Source of the DNA: Solidesulfovibrio carbinolicus
GTDB taxonomy: Bacteria > Desulfobacterota > Desulfovibrionia > Desulfovibrionales > Desulfovibrionaceae
NCBI RefSeq assembly: GCF_004135975.1
Contig: NZ_CP026538.1
Span: 1,550,001-1,614,000 of the forward strand
DNA: 64,000 nt
Direction of reading: 5' to 3'
Every line of letters begins with the position of its first letter. Position 1 is the stretch's first letter. Shown here in pieces: positions 56,801 to 64,000 of this stretch. The notes beneath the pieces are model-generated. The model did no database searches. It saw nothing but the letters and a program-made list of their open reading frames with translations, and was not told the DNA's origin. Made by a program: the position numbers and the translations under genes.

Positions 56801-59341
56801 GAACGCGGCCGGCTTGCCCGGGGGCAGGGCATCGCTGGCCAGGCGCTTGAGCCCCGGATAGGCGGCGTAGACATGGACCGGCATCCGCACGAGCCCGGCC
56901 ACGCCCCGGCCGCCGCCTTCGCGCACCCGGGCCGTGAAGACGGCTTCCAGGGCCGCCGGAGGCGACAGGTCGCCGGGCAGTTCGGCCGTGAACGAGGCCT
57001 TGCCCTCAGCGTCCAGGGAGGCCGATTCCTGGAAGAATTCGCTGTCCTCGAAGCTGCGCTCCGGGTCGCCGAACACGTACTGCTCGTAGCCCTTGGGCGC
57101 GAAGGCGGCCTTGACGAGCCGGCCCCGGGCTTCCACCGGCAGATCGGCCCCGGGCGCGCCAAAGAGGTAGCGGCCGGTGACGCCAAAGGCCACGGGCTGG
57201 CCGGGTTCGGCCTTGGCCGTGTCGGCGCTAAGGGACACGCTGATGCGGTCGGGCACGAACTCCTCGACCTGGAAGCGGTACTGGCCGATGACCGTCTCGC
57301 CGGTGACGATTTCCAGGCTGTAGGCCCCGGTCAGGGATTGGCTGGGCAGGGCCTGCTTGAGGCTGACCGCGCCTTCGGCCCCGGTGACGGCGGCCTGTTC
57401 GCCGATCTTGCGGCCCTGGGGGTCGGACAGGCGGATGAGCACCGGCATGGACGGCGGCACGCCCAGGCGCACGTCGCGCACCACGGCCAGCCCTTCCAGG
57501 GTCTCGCCCGGGCGGTAGATGTCGCGCTCGCCGTAGACAAAGGCGGTGTAGCCGGTGGCCGGCATGACCGCGCCGCCGACGTCGAGGCCGGCGTCGTCGG
57601 CCCGGAAGCGGTCGTACAGCAGGAAACTCACGTCGGCCCCTTTCTGGGCGACGACGAGATAGGGGCGCTTGTCATAGTTGGCCCGGGGATTGACCTTGGC
57701 CCGGAAAAGCCCCTGGGCGTCGGTGACGCCGGCGGCGAGCTCCTGGTTCTGGTGGGAGAAGACCTTGACCGAGGCCCCGGCCAGGGGAGCCAGGGTGGTG
57801 GTGGAGGCGGTCCAGACCAGCAGATCGCCGGGGCCGGACTTGGCGACGATGCCGATGTCGGTGAGGCACACGAACCGCTGGTAGCCCTCGAACTTGCCCG
57901 GGACGGTGAGCGCTATGCGGTAGAGTCCGGGTTCATGGCCCTGGATGTATTTTTCCAGATTGACCGGGGTGATCTCGGCGGCGTTGCTCTTGTGGCGCAG
58001 GGGCACCCGATCGCTGAAGATGCGGTCGCCCAGGTTGGAGTTGACCCCGCCGCCGCCGTAGTCGTCCTCGAAGGCGGAGTAGTCCATGGTGAAAAGCGGA
58101 AACATGTTGTTGAAATAGACCCGGTCGATGGACACCTCGGCGGCGGCGGCGTTGACGCTTTTCACAGCCAGGTTCTTGTAGCCGTTTCGCGACAAAAATA
58201 CGCCCTGGTCGCGGAAATCGACGGACGGGGCCAGATCCGGGATGCGCACGGTCTTGGTCGCGTTTTCACCCAGGACCGCGCCGTCGCCGGCGGTCAGCCC
58301 TTTTTCCAGGGTGACGGCGTATTCCCGGCCGGGTTCGAATTCGCCGCTCAAAATGAGTTCCGCGCCGTCGGCGGACAGTTCGGTGGCCAGATCCGGTTCG
58401 ATGCGGATGTGGCCGGCCGCGGCCTCGCCCGCTTCCACTGGGGTGGACATGAGCAGGCGCACGGCGGCCATGCCTTCCTCGGACACGGCCTTGGCCTCGC
58501 GCAGGCGCAAATTGGGGTCCAGGGCCACCGGGATGACGGCCACGGCTTCGCGGTTAAGGCCGATGCTGCCCTTTTCCGGTCGCAGCCCCGGGGTGATGAC
58601 GATTTTCACGTCGCGCTGCTGGGGGGTCTTTTCGATGGGATCGGAGACGAATTCGAGCTTCTTGGCGGCGTAGGTGGTGGTGAGCGACACGGACACGGGT
58701 TTGTCCGGGGCGCGGGGATCGATGAGCTTGATGTGGTTGACCAGGGCCTTGGGGTCAACGGAGCGGTTAAAGGCCGCCTCGCCGCGAACCACCACCATGG
58801 CCCCGCCTTCCGGGGCGGGTTCGAGGTGGGCGGTGAGGCGGGCCACTTCGAAGCTGCCGTAGCTGGCCTGCCAGGAGTCCTTGCCGGCCAGGGTCTGGGG
58901 CGGGGTGAGAAAATCCTGGCCCTTAAAGGCGATGGTGTAGACCGTGGCCTGGGCAAAGCCGTCCTTGGGCTCGAAGCGCAGCATGTAGGGCGAAACCCAG
59001 GTCCAGCGGCCGGGGAGGGCCGGCTCGATGGCGGCCGGGTCGGCGGCCGGGGAAGCCCCTTCGCGGGCTCCGGTCACGGGCCGGTCAAAGGCGGCCAACA
59101 GGTAGCGGCCGCGCTCGGGGTCCATGGCCAGTCCGGCCACGCGCACGGCGTCGAGGTTCTGGGGCGCGGCCGGCTGGGCCGGGGACTGGACGGTCGCCGG
59201 GGCCTGGGGCGCGGGGGGCTCCGGCGCGGGGGCTGGCGCGCGGGCCAGCAGGACGAATTCACCGGCCGCGATGCAAAAAAGGATGGCGATGAGCCAGTTT
59301 TTCCAGGTCTGCCGCGAGCCGCTGTGTTGGGCGTCGTTCAT
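53858..59341 (-). CDS. Bacterial alpha-2-macroglobulin with thioester motif
   Basis: The 1827-residue protein starts with a single hydrophobic segment (about 13-35), so it is probably anchored in the inner membrane and faces the periplasm; no lipobox cysteine is seen. A Pro/Ala linker, repeated macroglobulin beta-sandwich domains, the bait-like region and the thioester domain follow. The thioester is C1369-L-E-Q1372 in YGCLEQTTS, needed for covalent capture of proteases. The C-terminal domain shows the receptor-binding-like beta pattern. GGAGG precedes the ATG at 59341; the in-frame ATG at 59362 is less good. Bacterial members of this class are usually paired with pbpC, which is not adjacent here. 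Confidence 0.93.
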   Translation of the reverse strand: MNDAQHSGSRQTWKNWLIAILFCIAAGEFVLLARAPAPAPEPPAPQAPATVQSPAQPAAPQNLDAVRVAGLAMDPERGRYLLAAFDRPVTGAREGASPAADPAAIEPALPGRWTWVSPYMLRFEPKDGFAQATVYTIAFKGQDFLTPPQTLAGKDSWQASYGSFEVARLTAHLEPAPEGGAMVVVRGEAAFNRSVDPKALVNHIKLIDPRAPDKPVSVSLTTTYAAKKLEFVSDPIEKTPQQRDVKIVITPGLRPEKGSIGLNREAVAVIPVALDPNLRLREAKAVSEEGMAAVRLLMSTPVEAGEAAAGHIRIEPDLATELSADGAELILSGEFEPGREYAVTLEKGLTAGDGAVLGENATKTVRIPDLAPSVDFRDQGVFLSRNGYKNLAVKSVNAAAAEVSIDRVYFNNMFPLFTMDYSAFEDDYGGGGVNSNLGDRIFSDRVPLRHKSNAAEITPVNLEKYIQGHEPGLYRIALTVPGKFEGYQRFVCLTDIGIVAKSGPGDLLVWTASTTTLAPLAGASVKVFSHQNQELAAGVTDAQGLFRAKVNPRANYDKRPYLVVAQKGADVSFLLYDRFRADDAGLDVGGAVMPATGYTAFVYGERDIYRPGETLEGLAVVRDVRLGVPPSMPVLIRLSDPQGRKIGEQAAVTGAEGAVSLKQALPSQSLTGAYSLEIVTGETVIGQYRFQVEEFVPDRISVSLSADTAKAEPGQPVAFGVTGRYLFGAPGADLPVEARGRLVKAAFAPKGYEQYVFGDPERSFEDSEFFQESASLDAEGKASFTAELPGDLSPPAALEAVFTARVREGGGRGVAGLVRMPVHVYAAYPGLKRLASDALPPGKPAAFECVSVASDGKLAATATLSATLYRDEWQTVLRKDGGTLKYESVRDPKLVESKDVALTAGKGKVSFTPPSFGSYRVVLEDPESGAATQLEFYAGGFGYSPWAMENPARIELKTDKADYASGETAKVQVRAPFGGKLLVAVEGTAIHDVQIVDLPGNTGEVLVPIKPEYLPGVYITATLVKKTANVVPGAPSRAYGATPIGVDKASGRLPVAIAAPAEIRPGTTLAAEVSAPPGSLVTVAVVDEGILQLIAQKTADPFAAFYAKRQLQVETSDTFALLLPEVAPLMGKALAGGGDGLEDLSGFVRSQSPAARTVAFWSGPVLVGPTGKAEVRFDIPEFQGQVRLMAVGLSGRRFAGTEAKTIVKSPVVVLPSFPRFLGFGDKAQATLTVRNDTGKDGSFTVALSATGPVSVVGSPRIVSIAKGDTANVPFDLTAAQAEGLASLSLAVSGNGETTADTVSLPVRSPLPPRTSVRSGALETASLTIPELASGEFLPGSAKRDVAVGPYPLIRFSGNLKSLLGYPYGCLEQTTSKAFPLLYFADLARAMDPGSFERDNPAGMVLSAIRRITGMQLYNGGFSMWPGGDEPQAWMSLYAAHFLVEAAAAGYPVDKEALAQALRFAAETGREAKLDAPDGPKLAAYALYVQARAGRADIGAMDNLRDASGKPLPAEARGLLGAAYAAVGNARAADRLLAGPPPSGEARKETGGTLDSTLRDKALYLSALLDAAPADPRLGSLAVDVGRLLEGEAYPSTQENAFALMALGKFYARQQAKKPFAGKLYAGSGLLSDVTSAKVLSLRGLSQPGDLRLDLDPGYQPGSCYYAVRTRGIPSAAAYSPQSAGLEIARTYLTRDGKPIEGNTVPQGALVVVKFAARATAGPVANVVLENLLPAGLEVENPRLATTERLPWMETPGEGETAHLDLRDDRILLFADLKKDAWQTHYALLRAVTPGVFSLPPAQAEAMYAPELRASGEAATFTVTAAGK

Positions 59342-59466
59342 GCCGGCCTCCAGTAGCTTCATTCATACCCTGGCGCGGTTTTTTTTCAACCGCGATGATC
59401 GGGAATCCCGCGTTTGCAATACGCGCCGGCTCTGATACCCGAAAGCCATTCCACCGAGGAGGCGTT

Positions 59467-60321
59467 ATGCGTCGCATGTTCACCCGCTTCATGGCCCTGG
59501 CTTTTGCCCTGGGCGTCTGTTTGGCCCTGCCGGAAGTCGGCCAGGCCCAGGAGGAAACCCGCAAAACCACGGTCTACGGCATGTTGCGCCAAACGCCCCA
59601 GGGCGGCATCGAACTGACAAGCGCCCAGGAACCCGGGGTGGTCTACGTGCCCTTCGACCGGGGCAGCATTATGAACAGCCTGCTGGACATCAAGGTGCGG
59701 GTGACCGGGGTGGTGCGCGAGATCGTGGCCCGAAACGGCATCACCTACAAAGTATTGGCCGTGGACGAGGTGACGCCCATGACGGCCGAATACGGGGCCA
59801 CGACCATTGAGCGCGGCAAGGCGGCGGGGTTGCCCGGCACGGACCTGGCCGAGGTGCACGCCTACCATGACCGGACCTGCTATTTCTATCCGCGCTATGC
59901 CGTGGTGGAGTCCCTGGCCGGCTATTCCGACGGCCACGTGCTCAAGGTTTCGGCCCACACGGCGGCGGATTCGCCGGACGCGGTCTGCGAGCTGGCCCAG
60001 GGGCGGCCGCTTTTCGAGATCCCCAACGGCGGCGACTTCGCCTTTGCCGGCTTGGCCGGGGACACGCTGTTTGTGACCAACGGTCCGGCCGACGGCTTGC
60101 ACGGCCTTATGGCGGTCAATCTGGCGGCCCAGAAGCAGACCCTGGACGCCACGGTGATTCCGGGAGCCACGGTGGCCTCGGGAAGCCTGGCTTATGGGGA
60201 AAAAATCGAGAGCGGGCGCAAACCGGCCTGCGCGGCCGGCAAGACGGCGACACGGCCCATGCGGCTGGATCTCAAGACAGGGAAGGCGGCTGCGGCCGGC
60301 AAGGAGAGCTGCTGGCCGTAG
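59467..60321 (+). CDS. Exported protein of unknown function
   Basis: The 284-residue protein has a signal peptide (1-27, ending GQAQE) and a mainly beta-strand mature part. After a short N-terminal domain (TTVYGMLRQTPQGGIELTSA) that recalls a small OB-like exported domain, a second part contains paired cysteines. No family is recognised. The start at 59467 has GAGGAGG upstream. It is divergent from the alpha-2-macroglobulin gene with a 125-base gap, so shared regulation is possible. Confidence 0.7.
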   Translation: MRRMFTRFMALAFALGVCLALPEVGQAQEETRKTTVYGMLRQTPQGGIELTSAQEPGVVYVPFDRGSIMNSLLDIKVRVTGVVREIVARNGITYKVLAVDEVTPMTAEYGATTIERGKAAGLPGTDLAEVHAYHDRTCYFYPRYAVVESLAGYSDGHVLKVSAHTAADSPDAVCELAQGRPLFEIPNGGDFAFAGLAGDTLFVTNGPADGLHGLMAVNLAAQKQTLDATVIPGATVASGSLAYGEKIESGRKPACAAGKTATRPMRLDLKTGKAAAAGKESCWP

Positions 60322-60378
60322 GCATGGCCGCTGGCCGCGAATACCCCGTCGATACCATGCTCCGGCATCCCCATTCCC

Positions 60379-60440
60379 CCCTTTCGGGTGGGTCCGGGAG
60401 GGGCTGAGCCCCTCCCGGCCGCCGGAGGCATCTTCCTCTT
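60379..60440 (-). repeat. Dispersed GC palindromic repeat, single unit (inverted)
   Basis: GGGAGGGGCTGAGCCCCTCCC is followed by GGCCGCCGGAGGCATCTTCC (60417-60436), the reverse complement of the 20-base end of the 17544-17710 element. It separates the exported-protein gene and the DUF296 gene. Confidence 0.8.
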
Positions 60441-60460
60441 ATTCTTCCTTTTTCCCTTCA

Positions 60461-60877
60461 CTACATCCCGGTCTGATCCCACAGGGGCAGGCCGGTGGCG
60501 GCGTCGAGGCCGCGGTGCAGGCGGGCGCCTTCGATGGGGGTGATGCAGGCTTCGCCGGCGAAGATGATGTTGCCGGGCATGGCGTGGCCGCCGGTGATGG
60601 TGAAATCGCCCTTAAGCAGCGTCAGGTGCAGGTGGATGATGGGCTGGCCGTCCTTGAGGGACACGTTGCCCAGGCCGGCCAGGATTTCCGTGCCTTCATT
60701 GAGGGTGTGGGTGACGTATTTGCGGGTGTCCTGGGGATAGTAGCCGAGTTCGGCTTTTTCCAGGGCGCCAATCAGGCTCACGTGGCCTTTGGTGATGTTT
60801 TTTTCCAGGCAGATGGCCACCAGGGCGGACAGCAGGTCTTCGCCCTTGGGCAGGCGCACGAGCAGCGAGTCGTTCAT
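60461..60877 (-). CDS. PPC/DUF296-domain protein
   Basis: The 138-residue protein is a single PPC (DUF296) domain. LLVRLPKGEDLLSAL, GHVSLIGALEKAELGYY, IIHLHLTLLKGDFTITGGH and IFAGEACI follow the family order, with the paired histidines in HLHL and GGH. Plant members bind AT-rich DNA; the role of bacterial single-domain forms is unknown. Its ATG overlaps the stop of the M48 protease gene by 4 bases, so translation is coupled. Confidence 0.88.
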   Translation of the reverse strand: MNDSLLVRLPKGEDLLSALVAICLEKNITKGHVSLIGALEKAELGYYPQDTRKYVTHTLNEGTEILAGLGNVSLKDGQPIIHLHLTLLKGDFTITGGHAMPGNIIFAGEACITPIEGARLHRGLDAATGLPLWDQTGM

Positions 60878-62340
60878 TCCATGATCCTTTTTTTCCAAAA
60901 TTCGGAGCGTTTCTTGATGGTTTCTTCAAGCTTGGCCAGCTCGCGCCGGTCGGCGTCGGTCTTGGCCGCCGCCTTGGCCTTGCCCAGCTGGAACTTCACC
61001 TGGGGGGGATTGTTGTCGTAGACGGCGGCGTAGGTCAACTGGAGATAGGCGTGGAAGAGGTCGCCGGATTGGCCCAGTATCTGGCCGTAGATGGATCGGA
61101 TTTCGGCGTTTTCCGGCACCCGCTGGCGGACTTTTTCCAGATAGGCCACGGCTTGGGCCGGCTTGCCTTCCTGGGCCAGCATCCGGCCGTATTCGAAATT
61201 GGCGTCGATGTCGGTGGGGTTTTGGCGCAGGGCCGCTTCGAGCAGGCTTTTGGCCCGGGCGAAATCGCGCACCTTGAGATAGTAGCGGCCCGTCTCGCGC
61301 AGGACCAGCGGATCATTCGGGGCGCAGGCCACGGCCTCGTCAAAGGCGGCCCGGGCCTGTCCCACGTCCTCCAGGGAACGCGACAGGGCGATGGCCAGGC
61401 CGAGCTTGTCCAGGCAAGTCATCTTGTCGCCGAGCTTGCGGAAATAGGCCACGGCGTTTTTGGCGTCGGTGTAGCGGGCGCGCACCAGCATTTGGGCGCG
61501 TTTGAAGGCGGCGTCGTTGTTTTTGCGGTCCTGGACGTCCTTGGGCAGCATCTTCACCCGGTCCTTGAGATAGCCCATGCGTTCCTCAAGGCCGGGGTGG
61601 GTGCTGAGGTACGTCGGGATGACGCCGCCACCCTGCATCCAGCGCATCCGTTTCATGGTTTCGAAGGCTTCCACCAGCCCGCCCGGCGGATAGCCGGCGG
61701 CGACCAGATAGTTCATGCCGACCTGATCGGCCTCGCGTTCGTCGTCGCGGGAGTATTTGAGGTAGGCGTGGGCCGTGGCGGCCTGGGAGCCCACGGCCAC
61801 CAGGGAGCCGAGGTCCTGGTTGCCGGTGGTCGAACCCAGGACCACGCCGGCCAGGACGCCGACAAGCTGGCCCAGGGACAACAGCTTCATCTCGCCCACG
61901 CGCTTGGCGATGTGGCGCTGGCTGACGTGGGCCAGTTCGTGGGCCAAAACGCCGGCCACCTCGGACTCGTGCTCCATCTGGAGGATCAGCCCGGTGAAGA
62001 CGAAGACGTAGCCGGCCGGTCCGGCAAAGGCGTTGACGGCGTTGTTGTTGATGATGCCGACGGTGAAGGGGAAGGGCTGGGGCGGCATGGCCCTGGTCAG
62101 CCGGTCCACCAGGCCAGTGACGTAGTCGTTGATCTCGGTGTCCTCAATAAGCGGCATCCGGGATCGGATCATGATGTTGAATTTCTCGCCGAGTTCCCGT
62201 TCGTCCTTGAGGTCAAACGACAAGAAGGAGGCCTGGACCAAGGATGGGGCGAGCAGGGAGATGATGAGCCAAATGGCGACCAGGGTCGCCGCCAGCCGCC
62301 GGGGTGCGCCCGGCCGGCGATGCAAGCTTGGGGCGTCCAT
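60874..62340 (-). CDS. BepA-like M48 metalloprotease with TPR domain
   Basis: The 488-residue protein has a signal peptide (1-37), a zinc protease domain with HELAH at 134-138, a third zinc ligand region in DDEREADQVG (near 209), and C-terminal TPR repeats. The order equals E. coli BepA (YfgC), a periplasmic protease and chaperone of outer-membrane proteins such as LptD. The ATG at 62340 is chosen; the open frame reaches 62433 without signal-peptide logic. The end overlaps the DUF296 gene. A rho terminator lies between it and rho. Confidence 0.92.
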   Translation of the reverse strand: MDAPSLHRRPGAPRRLAATLVAIWLIISLLAPSLVQASFLSFDLKDERELGEKFNIMIRSRMPLIEDTEINDYVTGLVDRLTRAMPPQPFPFTVGIINNNAVNAFAGPAGYVFVFTGLILQMEHESEVAGVLAHELAHVSQRHIAKRVGEMKLLSLGQLVGVLAGVVLGSTTGNQDLGSLVAVGSQAATAHAYLKYSRDDEREADQVGMNYLVAAGYPPGGLVEAFETMKRMRWMQGGGVIPTYLSTHPGLEERMGYLKDRVKMLPKDVQDRKNNDAAFKRAQMLVRARYTDAKNAVAYFRKLGDKMTCLDKLGLAIALSRSLEDVGQARAAFDEAVACAPNDPLVLRETGRYYLKVRDFARAKSLLEAALRQNPTDIDANFEYGRMLAQEGKPAQAVAYLEKVRQRVPENAEIRSIYGQILGQSGDLFHAYLQLTYAAVYDNNPPQVKFQLGKAKAAAKTDADRRELAKLEETIKKRSEFWKKRIME

Positions 62341-62431
62341 GGCCGGCCTATACGCCCAACCGGCCGGGAAGGAAAGAGGCGGCGGGTTTGGGTGAACAAC
62401 CCTGAAGAAAACCTGGCCGGGCCAAGGCGGC

Positions 62432-62467
62432 AAAAAAGGCGGACCGCCTCGTAAGCGATCCGCCTTT
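62432..62467 (-). terminator. Rho-independent terminator after rho
   Basis: On the minus strand a 9-bp stem AAAGGCGGA/TCCGCCTTT closes a 15-base loop and continues into a run of six T. Confidence 0.8.
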
Positions 62468-62493
62468 GTCTTCGGCAGTGGGGAACCGGCGGT

Positions 62494-63741
<1,248 letters not shown>

Positions 63742-64000
63742 GGAGTTGCCCTCCATGAGACTGGACTTTACAGCGGCGGGTTGCAGGATGTCGTCGCTTT
63801 CGATGGGATCGGAAAGCACGGGTGCAGGGGCCGGCTGAGGATTTCGCCCGCGGCGTTTGGGTGCATTGCTCACAGAAATAGCCCGGCGCGGAAATGCGCA
63901 TATTGATAGTGTGTGAAAACCCGATGCAGCGTGAGTTCGTCACGTCCGCGCCCCTATGGAGGAGCGGGCGACTCGCTATGTTACGGGGGCCAAGGCAAGT
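63742..64000. other. Upstream region of rho, window edge
   Basis: Part of this stretch may encode the optional 44-residue Rho extension. TATCAAT-like AT-rich bases near 63901 could belong to a promoter, but no -35 box fits. Nothing else is seen. Confidence 0.4.

Noticed and set aside
55022-59356. A 1444-codon open frame on the plus strand
   Set aside because: It is antisense to the alpha-2-macroglobulin gene, His/Gly/Ala-rich as expected for the mirror of a GC-rich gene, and matches no family.

Overview
The window is GC-rich bacterial chromosome, densely packed on both strands, with strong third-position GC in almost every gene. The gene mix suggests a sulfate-reducing deltaproteobacterium of the Desulfovibrio/Solidesulfovibrio type: an aldehyde:ferredoxin oxidoreductase with a Tat-type polyferredoxin, a selenocysteine pathway (selA, selB), a UPF0280 protein, a CbpA-CbpM-ClpB operon, TtuA-type tRNA thiolation, and multi-domain phosphorelay proteins. 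The assignment rests on family knowledge only. No phage, insertion sequence, integrase or CRISPR array was seen.

Layout. 0-3.5 kb: a left-truncated cysteine synthase fused to a degenerate cysteinyl-tRNA-synthetase-like domain, divergent from a DUF115/Maf-like protein. 3.5-8.6 kb: an Smr-domain protein, then the chaperone operon cbpA-cbpM-clpB. 8.7-17.7 kb: housekeeping and unknown genes: UPF0280, a family 2 glycosyltransferase, MoaE, a 905-residue TPR membrane protein with a CCHC zinc knuckle, a TtuA/sulfur-carrier pair, a response regulator, an M50 protease and TrpRS. 17.7-26.8 kb: selB, an M18 aminopeptidase, a class V aminotransferase-fold protein and the operon MBL-folC-selA. 27-32 kb: tRNA-Arg, an exported HAD phosphatase, a GDSL autotransporter and an Hsp70 (YegD-type) gene of less GC-rich composition. 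32-35.7 kb: the operon for Tat-ferredoxin, tungsten aldehyde oxidoreductase and a small unknown protein.

35.9-45.2 kb: a signalling block. Three overlapping or closely spaced genes encode a 1499-residue hybrid kinase with two receivers and an HPt domain, an HD-GYP response regulator and a receiver-kinase; a divergent chemoreceptor follows. 45.3-50.4 kb: exported proteins (Cys-rich, PLD-like, outer-membrane transporter-like), a metallo-beta-lactamase-fold protein and the C-terminal remnant of a choloylglycine-hydrolase-family gene. 50.6-51.5 kb: a SUI1/YciH protein and a tRNA cluster (Val, Asp, Asp). 51.5-64 kb: an esterase, a PilT-like ATPase next to a giant thioester-containing alpha-2-macroglobulin, an exported unknown, a DUF296 protein translationally coupled to a BepA-like M48 protease, and rho.

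Intergenic spaces hold two dispersed repeat types. One is a GC-rich palindromic family sharing GAAGATGCCTCCGGCGGCC (17.5, 19.7 and 60.4 kb, with a degenerate relative at 21.3 kb). The other is an A/T hairpin with a GTGTCGC lead-in (13.7 and 32.1 kb). The strongest candidates for something undescribed are the CysK-CysRS-like fusion, the zinc-knuckle TPR membrane protein, the ferredoxin carrying both a Tat signal and a CXXCH motif, and the alpha-2-macroglobulin/PilT pair.
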